From an uncultured Flavobacteriaceae bacterium (GTDB lineage: Bacteria; Bacteroidota; Bacteroidia; Flavobacteriales; Flavobacteriaceae), in the NCBI GenBank assembly GCA_947494565.1, contig CANLVG010000005.1:186001-250000 (forward strand): DNA of 64,000 nucleotides. The letters are read 5' to 3'. The position numbers were made by a program, and so were the translations under genes. This document shows positions 51,345-57,507 of this stretch, in pieces (the first letter of the stretch is position 1; every line of letters begins with the position of its first letter). The notes beneath the pieces are model-generated. The model searched no databases. It saw only the letters and a program-made list of their open reading frames with translations, and was not told the origin of the DNA.

Positions 51345-51446
51345 ATGGAAGCTATGACGGTAATAAGTATAGTTTTCGGTCTGATCGGCCTTGTACTATT
51401 GATATGGGTACTGATTATTTTACATAATGAAAAGAAAGACGATTGA
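51345..51446 (+). CDS. Tiny membrane protein, 33 aa
   Basis: MEAMTVISIVFGLIGLVLLI then WVLIILHNEKKDD: almost all a single membrane helix with a charged tail. Starts 3 bases after the previous stop. Small membrane peptides of this kind occur in many phage early regions. An 18-codon frame follows at 51450-51506. Confidence 0.5.
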   Translation: MEAMTVISIVFGLIGLVLLIWVLIILHNEKKDD

Positions 51447-51449
51447 GTT

Positions 51450-51506
51450 ATGAAAAACGATAATACAAGAGTACGGCAGCTATTGAACCTCATCGATACT
51501 ATATAA
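51450..51506 (+). CDS. Very short ORF, 18 aa
   Basis: MKNDNTRVRQLLNLIDTI, 3 bases after the previous stop and just before the structured leader at 51533. Too short to distinguish a real peptide from a leader ORF; kept because the spacing is regular. Confidence 0.25.
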   Translation: MKNDNTRVRQLLNLIDTI

Positions 51507-51532
51507 GAATCCCATCAATTTGAATTAACAAC

Positions 51533-51605
51533 AGCGGTTCCCTTGGCACATTATAGATTAGTAGGTGTTTGGTTTGGTTTTTTATTAATCGCCGGGGGAA
51601 CTGCT
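51533..51605 (+). ncRNA. Long stem-loop RNA in the 5' leader of the 51620 gene
   Basis: AGCGGTTCCC (51533-51542) pairs with GGGAACTGCT (51596-51605) over 10 bp with one G-U pair; inside, GGC/GCC (51545-51547 with 51591-51593) and GATTA/TAATC (51556-51560 with 51586-51590) extend the stem. The loop is T/G-rich. It ends 14 bases before the ATG and could control translation or message processing. Confidence 0.45.
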
Positions 51606-51619
51606 TAAAAAGGAATAAA

Positions 51620-52018
51620 ATGAAAGAATTAGTAGAAAGCATCAAGCAATATTTGAGTATCAAAAATGAAATTTCACAAATACAATCTATTGTCGTGCCC
51701 GAATTTCCAAAAACACAAATTTCGTACACTATAAAGGAGTGGAACGATTATATCGTGAATAAGCAAGGGTATGATAAAGCGGTAAACTTAAAAGGAGATA
51801 AGCTAAAAGAACTATCAAATCAACAGTCAGATCTTAAAGTGTCTATTATCGGTAGCTTACCAAAGCGCAATACTTGGTTTATACTTAAAGAAAAAGATTT
51901 TCACTATGCAGTAGGTTCTAGATCGAATGATTGGCCAACTAGCCCCGGCGACTTGTTATTGATTGAAAACCCTGTACGTGAGGAACTCCAAGAAATAAAA
52001 CACCAAGTAATAAACTAA
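51620..52018 (+). CDS. Hypothetical early protein, 132 aa
   Basis: ATG at 51620 with AAGGAATAAA spacing is preferred over an upstream start. Coiled-coil-like N-terminus (ELVESIKQYLSIKNEIS) and a C-terminal alpha/beta portion with DFHYAVGSRSNDWPTSPGDLL. No recognised domain. Its stop (52016-52018) abuts stem II of the hammerhead ribozyme. Confidence 0.6.
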   Translation: MKELVESIKQYLSIKNEISQIQSIVVPEFPKTQISYTIKEWNDYIVNKQGYDKAVNLKGDKLKELSNQQSDLKVSIIGSLPKRNTWFILKEKDFHYAVGSRSNDWPTSPGDLLLIENPVREELQEIKHQVIN

Positions 52019-52083
52019 TTGATCGAAACGCCCTTAACAGGGTGTCATGCGCTGGCGGTTAGGGCGCATCTGATGAGACCGCA
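52019..52083 (+). ncRNA. Type II hammerhead ribozyme
   Basis: All conserved core residues are present: GAAA (52025-52028), stem III ACGCCC/GGGTGT (52028-52033 with 52040-52045, loop TTAACA), the GUC cleavage triplet ending at C52046, stem I ATGCGC/GCGCAT (52047-52052 with 52064-52069, 11-base loop) and CTGATGA (52070-52076). Stem II is open-ended, G52077-C52024, A-T, a C-A mismatch, C-G, then G-T. Self-cleavage is expected between 52046 and 52047, splitting the early transcript between two genes. Type II hammerheads are known from bacteria and phages. The weak stem II is the main caveat. Confidence 0.8.
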
Positions 52084-52119
52084 GGGAAAGAATCTAATAT
52101 TAACTAAAATCATTTAACG

Positions 52120-52200
52120 ATGGAAAAAGAGAGTATTGAGGACTACGTCTTCATTTTGGAACTGAACGATGTATTAACTGAAATCGGTATCGACTTATGA
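52120..52200 (+). CDS. Tiny acidic protein, 26 aa
   Basis: First gene downstream of the hammerhead. Product MEKESIEDYVFILELNDVLT plus six residues, mostly acidic. Its TGA overlaps the next ATG by 4 bases (ATGA). Unknown function. Confidence 0.45.
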   Translation: MEKESIEDYVFILELNDVLTEIGIDL

Positions 52201-52334
52201 GAACTCCGCAATTAGTACCGGATTGGACACGGCAGAAAAAGAACCTTGTAACGGGGTTGATCGTTAACCGCCATAATGCGGAGGACAGCAGAAAAACGTA
52301 TAAACGACTAAAGGCCAAGAAAAATGGAGAATAG
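52197..52334 (+). CDS. Small basic protein, 45 aa
   Basis: Strongly basic C-terminal half (DSRKTYKRLKAKKNGE) suggests nucleic-acid binding. Overlaps the preceding gene by 4 bases and the next by 11, which supports a real, coupled gene. No family. Confidence 0.5.
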   Translation: MRTPQLVPDWTRQKKNLVTGLIVNRHNAEDSRKTYKRLKAKKNGE

Positions 52335-52860
52335 ATTTTTTACTATTACGACCCACGATAACGAGCAGCAATTTAATATCGGTACTATATCGGCTAAGGA
52401 CTATAATACCTTGCTAGAAGCTATTAAAAAGCCCCTAGAGCAGCATTTTGATGGTAGTCTGGTAAGCACTGGACTAAGTCCGGAAAGCTATGATATGCTA
52501 GTTAGTAAATCGGGGCAGCGATTCCCGTTCAAAATTGAGGTTGAAGATATTGACGGGGATTCGTTGCGCGATTTCTTTTGTCTTAGTCAAACTTGTTTAT
52601 ACCAAACGGAAAAATTCCCGAATGGTTTCGACTCTTGGCAAGAGACGCATTTTGAAATCTGCCAAGAAATTGCAAATCAATTCTTAACGGATTCAAGACC
52701 TGAAGGACGTGTAATGCAAGCACATGAAACGGGAGGTCATGGTTCTTTATACGAATTGGCAAAAGAAATGACGGACAAATTCGAGAACCTTCACAAGGAC
52801 AGACTGTGGGACGGTGAGTTTTTCGAAGAGATTGAATTGTTCATTGAATCGGAACTATGA
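52324..52860 (+). CDS. Hypothetical acidic early protein, 178 aa
   Basis: Mixed alpha/beta, acidic, without membrane segments. Contains HETGGHGSLYELAKEMTDKF, reminiscent of small phage proteins of unknown function, and an acidic end (EFFEEIELFIESEL). The acidity is compatible with an inhibitor or DNA-mimic role, but there is no direct evidence. Overlaps the next gene by 4 bases. Confidence 0.55.
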   Translation: MENRFFTITTHDNEQQFNIGTISAKDYNTLLEAIKKPLEQHFDGSLVSTGLSPESYDMLVSKSGQRFPFKIEVEDIDGDSLRDFFCLSQTCLYQTEKFPNGFDSWQETHFEICQEIANQFLTDSRPEGRVMQAHETGGHGSLYELAKEMTDKFENLHKDRLWDGEFFEEIELFIESEL

Positions 52861-52937
52861 AAACCCCGAGTAAAAAGGATGTAGCGTACTGGGGCATCAT
52901 TATCATTTTGATGCTCGCAGTACTTAGTTTAATTTAA
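52857..52937 (+). CDS. Tiny membrane protein, 26 aa
   Basis: MKTPSKKDVAYWGIIIILML plus six residues: a basic start and one membrane helix. ATG overlaps the previous stop. Third single-helix membrane peptide of this operon; function unknown. Confidence 0.45.
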   Translation: MKTPSKKDVAYWGIIIILMLAVLSLI

Positions 52938-52947
52938 ACCTCAAGTT

Positions 52948-53097
52948 ATGTTTACAGCAATGGAATTGATACCGGTAAAAACCGATATGAACTATATCAA
53001 GATTATCAATGGCCGATGGCATTTGAATTTTAAGCCGTTTAAGGAAATGACACTTAACGAGCGGAATACATTGGCCGAGAAAATCAAAGAATCCTAG
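52948..53097 (+). CDS. Small hypothetical protein, 49 aa
   Basis: Soluble, with NGRWHLNFKPFKEMTLNERN; begins 10 bases after the previous stop and ends 3 bases before the HTH gene. No motif. Likely real because of regular spacing. Confidence 0.5.
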   Translation: MFTAMELIPVKTDMNYIKIINGRWHLNFKPFKEMTLNERNTLAEKIKES

Positions 53098-53100
53098 AAA

Positions 53101-53331
53101 ATGGACGCAATTGAAATACAGAACACGGATCATCTTAAGGTATTGGAGCTACTTACCCAGATAAAGAAGAAGCGACAACGATTGGGTATTACCCAAGAAA
53201 CGTTGGCCGAAATGATAGGTATGGATCGTAGCCATTACTCCAAGATAGAAAAAGGAAAGAAACCAGGTGTAACGCTATGGTTTATTATTAGGCTTGTAAA
53301 TGCCATGAATATGGAGCTTATTATTAAATGA
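53101..53331 (+). CDS. XRE-family HTH protein (Cro-like), 76 aa
   Basis: Classic helix-turn-helix: RLGITQETLAEMIGMDRSHY then SKIEKGKKPGVTLWF. As a one-domain XRE protein at the end of the rightward operon, it may repress lysogeny genes, in the manner of Cro. A strong terminator follows. Confidence 0.8.
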   Translation: MDAIEIQNTDHLKVLELLTQIKKKRQRLGITQETLAEMIGMDRSHYSKIEKGKKPGVTLWFIIRLVNAMNMELIIK

Positions 53332-53355
53332 TATAAAGGTCGTCTTGCGACAAGC

Positions 53356-53390
53356 AAAACCCGTACTACTGAATTGTGGTACGGGTTTTT
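53356..53390 (+). terminator. Intrinsic terminator ending the rightward early operon
   Basis: AAAACCCGTAC (53356-53366) pairs exactly with GTACGGGTTTT (53379-53389) over 11 bp with a 12-base loop and T-rich tail. It separates the early operon from the convergent lysogeny genes and can work in both directions. Confidence 0.85.
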
Positions 53391-53409
53391 ATCTAGTATT
53401 TAGTGGGGA

Positions 53410-53685
53410 TTATTTAAGTCCTTCCCAGCAAATATCGTCCTGTTCTATCTGTGCCCAGTAAAAATCGTAAGTGGATTTTCCAACAAGGAAATTTTGCTCT
53501 TCGTCAGTGTCGAAATCGGTTACGGTTATCAGAATGTTACAATCATCGTTGACGCATTCGCCTGTAATATCGGTTACCTGCAGATTGCATGTAGCATCCG
53601 GATCCGGTGTATCGTTATCGTCGCTGCACGACAATACTAACGATACAAATAAGATAAAAGTAGCAACTCTTCTACTGTTCTTCAT
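53410..53685 (-). CDS. Small Cys-containing lipoprotein, 91 aa
   Basis: Signal with lipobox LVLSC (Cys20), then an Asp-rich linker (SDDNDTPDPDATC) and a compact domain with four further Cys, probably disulphide-bonded outside the cytoplasm. It overlaps the repressor-like gene by 14 bases, so it is expressed with it in the lysogen. Candidate surface or superinfection-exclusion lipoprotein. Confidence 0.65.
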   Translation of the reverse strand: MKNSRRVATFILFVSLVLSCSDDNDTPDPDATCNLQVTDITGECVNDDCNILITVTDFDTDEEQNFLVGKSTYDFYWAQIEQDDICWEGLK

Positions 53686-54067
53686 AGTCCTTACTATTTA
53701 ATAACATGTCAAGTTTTTCCTCTATCCGATTAAGTTGTTCGGGCAGGTCAAGGAACTGTTTTATCTTGAATATATCCATGTTATCCTCTTTGGAAAGTGG
53801 AATGTTCATGATATTGGCCTGTGATATGGTGCCTTGTTCGTCCAACAGGATCGGTAGTTCCTGATTCGTCATGAAATTGTAGTTGACATTCGGGAATGTC
53901 CTTACTATCCGGTCCATCATTCCGGGGCTGAGTTTTGCCAGACCGTTTACTACGTGATATACCGATGCATGGCTTTTGTAGCCCAATTTGGTCGACAGTA
54001 TGTTCGGATTGATACCGAGCGCTTCGATAATCTGTTTGATAATTTCTGAATCCGCTAAATTTCCCAT
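53672..54067 (-). CDS. Repressor-like HTH protein, 131 aa
   Basis: The N-terminus has an XRE-like helix-turn-helix (LGINPNILSTKLGYKSHASV then HVVNGLAKLSPGMMDRI), like Bacteroidota prophage regulators. The C-terminal half ends in a coiled coil (LPEQLNRIEEKLDMLL) that could dimerise; no peptidase active site is visible, so it is not LexA-like. A good promoter lies at 54105-54134. It is the best repressor candidate. Confidence 0.65.
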   Translation of the reverse strand: MGNLADSEIIKQIIEALGINPNILSTKLGYKSHASVYHVVNGLAKLSPGMMDRIVRTFPNVNYNFMTNQELPILLDEQGTISQANIMNIPLSKEDNMDIFKIKQFLDLPEQLNRIEEKLDMLLNSKDYEEQ

Positions 54068-54104
54068 TTACTTAAATTTTGATTTTTTAGGTTATACCAC
54101 AGGC

Positions 54105-54134
54105 ACAAGGTAGGGGATTTGATAAAAAAGGCAA
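54105..54134 (-). promoter_or_regulatory. Promoter of the repressor-like gene
   Basis: Minus strand TTG (54134-54132), 19 bases, TACCTTGT (54112-54105): one mismatch from TTG-N19-TAnnTTTG. Start near 54098, about 30 bases before the ATG at 54067. It lets the repressor be expressed apart from integrase. Confidence 0.6.
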
Positions 54135-54152
54135 TATTGGGGTCGATATTTT

Positions 54153-54902
54153 TTAATTGCAGACCGGGTCTACCCTTAGAATTTCGGAACCGTCGAATAC
54201 TCCATGTAGTCCGTAAATAAGATTGCCGTTACTGAAAGCATGAAAGTCCTGTTCGTTCACTCCTTTTGGTATCAAGAATTCATAATAACCCAGTTCTTCC
54301 ACTTGGTATTCGGTTATTACCTGACCATCGATCTCAAAGGTTATCCTATCGACGCAGGGAGCTTGGATATTGACCCAAAAACTCTCCAACTCCATAGTTT
54401 CTATGCCTGTACGGATTTCGGCATCCGCTGGCGGGTCGAATCGCTTTGCGCAGAAAACGGTGCCGTTAATGGTCAGATCATCTTGGACCGATATAGGAAA
54501 AGGAACTATAATATCGGCAAACCCGACTACTTTCTTATCCTCTTCGGAGGGTACCGCATACAGTGTATTATTGCCGTCCGTTAATAGGATTTCGATAACC
54601 TGATAATCCCCTACCGGCAAATCCATTTCTTCGATAGTGGTAATAACACCTTCGTTTGAGATATTTATTTTTGATGTCTTTCTCCATACCGCATCATTGA
54701 CGTCCTGAAAGGCCATTTCGACCTGTGTAGGAGTACCTTCGGAGCAATCGGGAACGAAAGTCTTTGATGTTAATGTCGATGGTATGGCCCCATTGAAATC
54801 GATATAAGCGAACTCCTTTAATCGTAATGGGTCGTCTTTCGAACAGCTTGCCATTATGGCCACTATGATAAGGACTAATAGTAAAATGATCGATTTTTTC
54901 AT
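54153..54902 (-). CDS. Lipoprotein, 249 aa
   Basis: Signal with lipobox MASC (Cys20), followed by a beta-rich mature domain of ~230 residues with repeats of IDFNGAIPST-type strands and acidic patches. It overlaps the integrase gene by 4 bases (ATGA), so it is translated with it. No enzymatic motif. As a lysogeny-region lipoprotein it may be exposed on the outer membrane, for example in exclusion of related phages. Confidence 0.65.
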   Translation of the reverse strand: MKKSIILLLVLIIVAIMASCSKDDPLRLKEFAYIDFNGAIPSTLTSKTFVPDCSEGTPTQVEMAFQDVNDAVWRKTSKINISNEGVITTIEEMDLPVGDYQVIEILLTDGNNTLYAVPSEEDKKVVGFADIIVPFPISVQDDLTINGTVFCAKRFDPPADAEIRTGIETMELESFWVNIQAPCVDRITFEIDGQVITEYQVEELGYYEFLIPKGVNEQDFHAFSNGNLIYGLHGVFDGSEILRVDPVCN

Positions 54903-56191
54903 TGTTGACTTGTTTTGAAATTACTATACTTTTTATCCCATGCCTTCTTGAGGTTATCGGCACTTTGCTGCTTTGTCTTTTTTACGTAATGTCTCATCAT
55001 TTCCTGATTTGCCCAGCCGCCCAGTGTTGTTAGGTCGCTATCGGGGATTACTCCGTAAAGATTGGTTGTAAAGCTTCTTCGACAAGCATGGGAGGATATA
55101 AGTTTGTATTTCGGGTAATCCCCTTCAATGGCCCTTTTTTTGAAACCATCGTATAATCTACCCCTCATTATATTGTCGATATCCGCCAACTTACAGATTG
55201 TCTTGATATGTTTATTGAAGTAGGCATCGTTGTATTTGGGAGGAAGGAACCCACCACGTTTTTTGAGTATAGATTTTACATGGGGATGTAACGGCACCAC
55301 TACCCAAGAACCCGTTTTGGTCGTCTTGATGCGAATATAACCATCTTTTATGTGGTCGACATCGAGTTGATGGTTAAAATCTGAAATCCTTAACCCTGAC
55401 CATAGGCCGATAATGGCATTGTCCCTGATACTTTCCAATTTAATGTCACCGGATAGGTCAAGGCCGAATACCCGATTGATTTCGTCCTCGCTCAATACAG
55501 GGTCGATTATTTCCTCACCTTTTGAGACATACACCCTATCATTGTACGAGTCGGATGTCTTTACGCCTTCGGTCTCGGCCCTATGAAGGAAGAACCTCAG
55601 CCTACCGATATGTCTTTTAATGGTATTCTCGGCATAACCTTCTACATCCTCCAACCAAGTGACGAATTTATCTATAAGCAACGAATCGATAGATTTTATC
55701 GTTAGCTTCTTTCCGCTGGAGAACCTGCGCCACATCTGAAGGAAGGACTCATATTGACTGATAGCACGTTTTGAAAGGAATTTGTTCTTACCGGTTTTCC
55801 ATATAGGGGCTTTGTTTTCCAACCACCATTCGGCGAATTGTAGGTAATAGATAAGATGGGGCTCTATTTTTCCTTTTTCCTCTTGAACTGGCCTACCGTA
55901 GTACTCTTTTACGGTCTTTTCGAGCCACGGCTTATTGATTACCTCACCGAATCTATATGCGTCGTTATATGCCTCCAGGACATGTAGCTTTAGTTTCTCC
56001 AAGTCCAGGTGCTTCTTGTCACGGTCTTTTATGGCCGATACGTTCTTATAGTTTGAAGCTTTGGGATCCCAGTGGTCGGGATCGACCAATAGGCCGGTCT
56101 TGCCCGAAACATCTATATTTCCGTGGTAGAACCTGATATGTATGGTAGAGGGGTTTTGCTTGCCCCTAACAAGTAGCTTAATTTTCGCCAT
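54899..56191 (-). CDS. Tyrosine-type integrase, 430 aa
   Basis: Catalyses site-specific integration and excision. N-terminal arm-binding region (residues ~1-55), a SAM-like core-binding domain (~120-210), then the catalytic domain: SGLRISD (Arg, ~264), TTKTGSW (Lys, ~292), HACRRSF (His and Arg, ~367), GGW (Trp, ~390) and MMRHYVKK (nucleophilic Tyr, ~401). All active-site residues are intact. It lies 870 bases from attR and has a 22-bp palindrome just upstream. Confidence 0.9.
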   Translation of the reverse strand: MAKIKLLVRGKQNPSTIHIRFYHGNIDVSGKTGLLVDPDHWDPKASNYKNVSAIKDRDKKHLDLEKLKLHVLEAYNDAYRFGEVINKPWLEKTVKEYYGRPVQEEKGKIEPHLIYYLQFAEWWLENKAPIWKTGKNKFLSKRAISQYESFLQMWRRFSSGKKLTIKSIDSLLIDKFVTWLEDVEGYAENTIKRHIGRLRFFLHRAETEGVKTSDSYNDRVYVSKGEEIIDPVLSEDEINRVFGLDLSGDIKLESIRDNAIIGLWSGLRISDFNHQLDVDHIKDGYIRIKTTKTGSWVVVPLHPHVKSILKKRGGFLPPKYNDAYFNKHIKTICKLADIDNIMRGRLYDGFKKRAIEGDYPKYKLISSHACRRSFTTNLYGVIPDSDLTTLGGWANQEMMRHYVKKTKQQSADNLKKAWDKKYSNFKTSQQ

Positions 56192-56209
56192 CTTTCCCTA
56201 TGGTTTCAA

Positions 56210-56231
56210 AAGTGTTCAAATTTGACCACTT
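56210..56231. promoter_or_regulatory. 22-bp near-perfect palindrome upstream of integrase
   Basis: AAGTG-T-TCAAATTTGA-C-CACTT: 20 of 22 positions are symmetric. It lies 19 bases before the integrase ATG and ends at the 56231 gene's stop, a fitting place for a repressor or directionality-factor site. Confidence 0.55.
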
Positions 56232-56476
56232 TATAATTTAGTAAAATTGTAGCCTTTTAATATTGGTTCATTTAATAGAACTCTATATGGTCCCACCAGT
56301 TTGTGGGTCTGATAAACAGCTTCATATTGTGTCTCTACGCCATAATTCTCTAACCTACGTTTAAAATCTTTGGGATAATGGGTTACCAAAAAAAAAGAAG
56401 TTTTACCACTATCTAACTCGTTAATAATCATTTTGACCATAGCATCGGTTTTACCTAATCTTCTCGTTTTTTTCAT
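56231..56476 (-). CDS. Hypothetical cargo protein, 81 aa
   Basis: Basic start (MKKTRRLGKTDAMVKMIINE) and a soluble alpha/beta body. ATG overlaps the preceding stop by 4 bases. Unknown family. Located between integrase and attR with the 147-aa gene, under its own promoter at 56972-57001. Confidence 0.55.
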   Translation of the reverse strand: MKKTRRLGKTDAMVKMIINELDSGKTSFFLVTHYPKDFKRRLENYGVETQYEAVYQTHKLVGPYRVLLNEPILKGYNFTKL

Positions 56477-56916
56477 ATCCCCAATTGCTGCATAAGCCGT
56501 TTTAGCTCGGATTTGTTTTTGATGGTGCCGTGAAAGTGTAACTCACCTTTGCTGTCATCTGGATGGTAAAAGCGAATAGAGATTGTAACATCTGTGTAAA
56601 TCCTTAATCTCCATTCTGCATATTTTGGATTTGAAAACATTTGATACTCTCTACCTTTTATCATTTTCCACCCCAGCTCTTCTATATCCTGACGGTCCAG
56701 GTATTTGACTCGGACTTGTTTTTCATCAATATGATACTTCAGAGCTTCAGGCCAATCCGACATTCCAAAATCATATACGTCGCTTTCGGTTCCAAAACTA
56801 AAACTATTCCAATCCCCATCATCTTCTTGAAACCCTTCATTGCTGAGTATCTCATATTCGAACCCAACATAAAACTCTTCGATTGAAGGAGTGTAGTATT
56901 TAGATTTTTCGCTCAT
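56473..56916 (-). CDS. Conserved Bacteroidota-phage hypothetical protein, 147 aa
   Basis: Contains SIEEFYVGFEYEIL and VRVKYLDRQDIEELGW, two segments I recognise from a small protein common in Bacteroidota phages, of unknown role. First gene after the attR-proximal promoter. Possibly expressed in the lysogen. Confidence 0.65.
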   Translation of the reverse strand: MSEKSKYYTPSIEEFYVGFEYEILSNEGFQEDDGDWNSFSFGTESDVYDFGMSDWPEALKYHIDEKQVRVKYLDRQDIEELGWKMIKGREYQMFSNPKYAEWRLRIYTDVTISIRFYHPDDSKGELHFHGTIKNKSELKRLMQQLGI

Positions 56917-56971
56917 ATCTTTCCCAAATTATGTTAGCGGTTGTCCGGAATATTCCCGACTTATAGAGGGC

Positions 56972-57001
56972 CAAATATAATGTTTATTGTATAAAAAACA
57001 A
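56972..57001 (-). promoter_or_regulatory. Bacteroidota promoter of the cargo-integrase operon
   Basis: Minus strand TTG (57001-56999), exactly 19 bases, TATATTTG (56979-56972): an exact consensus match. Start near 56965, about 49 bases before the ATG at 56916. It can drive both cargo genes and possibly integrase. Confidence 0.75.
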
Positions 57002-57059
57002 GTTTTTCATATGTTTTTATATGATTTAATAAAATATAAACATCATAAAAACACAATAA

Positions 57060-57080
57060 TCGAATCCTGCCGGGGTCACT
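57060..57080 (+). other. attR: tRNA 3'-end fragment at the prophage right end
   Basis: TCGAATCCTGCCGGGGTCACT matches part of a T loop, T stem (CCTGC), acceptor strand (CGGGGTC) and discriminator A of a tRNA lacking its other parts. The intact tRNA should lie at attL, left of the window. Sequence left of 57060 is AT-rich phage DNA. The tRNA's identity cannot be read from this piece. Confidence 0.7.
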
Positions 57081-57091
57081 ACAAGCAGAAA

Positions 57092-57113
57092 ACCACGCCT
57101 TTTTGGCGTGGTT
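57092..57113 (+). terminator. Terminator following the tRNA fragment
   Basis: ACCACGCC (57092-57099) pairs with GGCGTGGT (57105-57112) with a T loop, followed by TCTTTGTTTT. It probably ended the tRNA transcript before integration separated them. Confidence 0.7.
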
Positions 57114-57225
57114 CTTTGTTTTTGGAGAAATTGAAGTCAGAGCTTCAAAATTTTGGAAAAAGCAAAGAATTAAGGCGATAGCCTGTGGTTTTCTATTTGC
57201 AAAGGGGAGCTCATTTGGGATATGC

Positions 57226-57243
57226 AATCCTGCCGGGGTCACT
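57226..57243 (+). repeat. Second copy of the tRNA 3'-end core (att scar)
   Basis: AATCCTGCCGGGGTCACT is identical to 57063-57080 and lies 163 bases downstream. The bases before it (TATGC) do not continue the tRNA. Probably the remnant of an earlier element that used the same site. Confidence 0.65.
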
Positions 57244-57250
57244 TAGATGA

Positions 57251-57278
57251 AGGTCTTTCCGATGGGAAAGCCTTTTTT
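57251..57278 (+). terminator. Hairpin with T run after the second att copy
   Basis: AGGTCTTTCC (57251-57260) pairs with GGGAAAGCCT (57264-57273), 9 of 10 positions including wobbles, followed by TTTTT. Like the first copy, the tRNA fragment is directly followed by a terminator. Confidence 0.55.
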
Positions 57279-57507
57279 AATACAGTATGTTCTACGTCTA
57301 TATACTATAAAGTCAAAGGCTGGAAGGCTGCATAGTGTCTAACGTAGTTTCGCAAAAGGGCATTTAAAAGCATAAATGAAAGAAGCAGAATCGAGTACCT
57401 TAAATAGTTCGTTTTACAGCACTTAATAAATGCGGGGCTGAAAAGCAATAACTATTTCTTAATTTGTTTAACTTGTAATCCTTCCCCTAAAGAAATTCGA
57501 AGTGTAA

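Noticed and set aside
57226-57243. A second complete tRNA gene
   Set aside because: Only the 3' portion matches; upstream bases cannot form the other arms.
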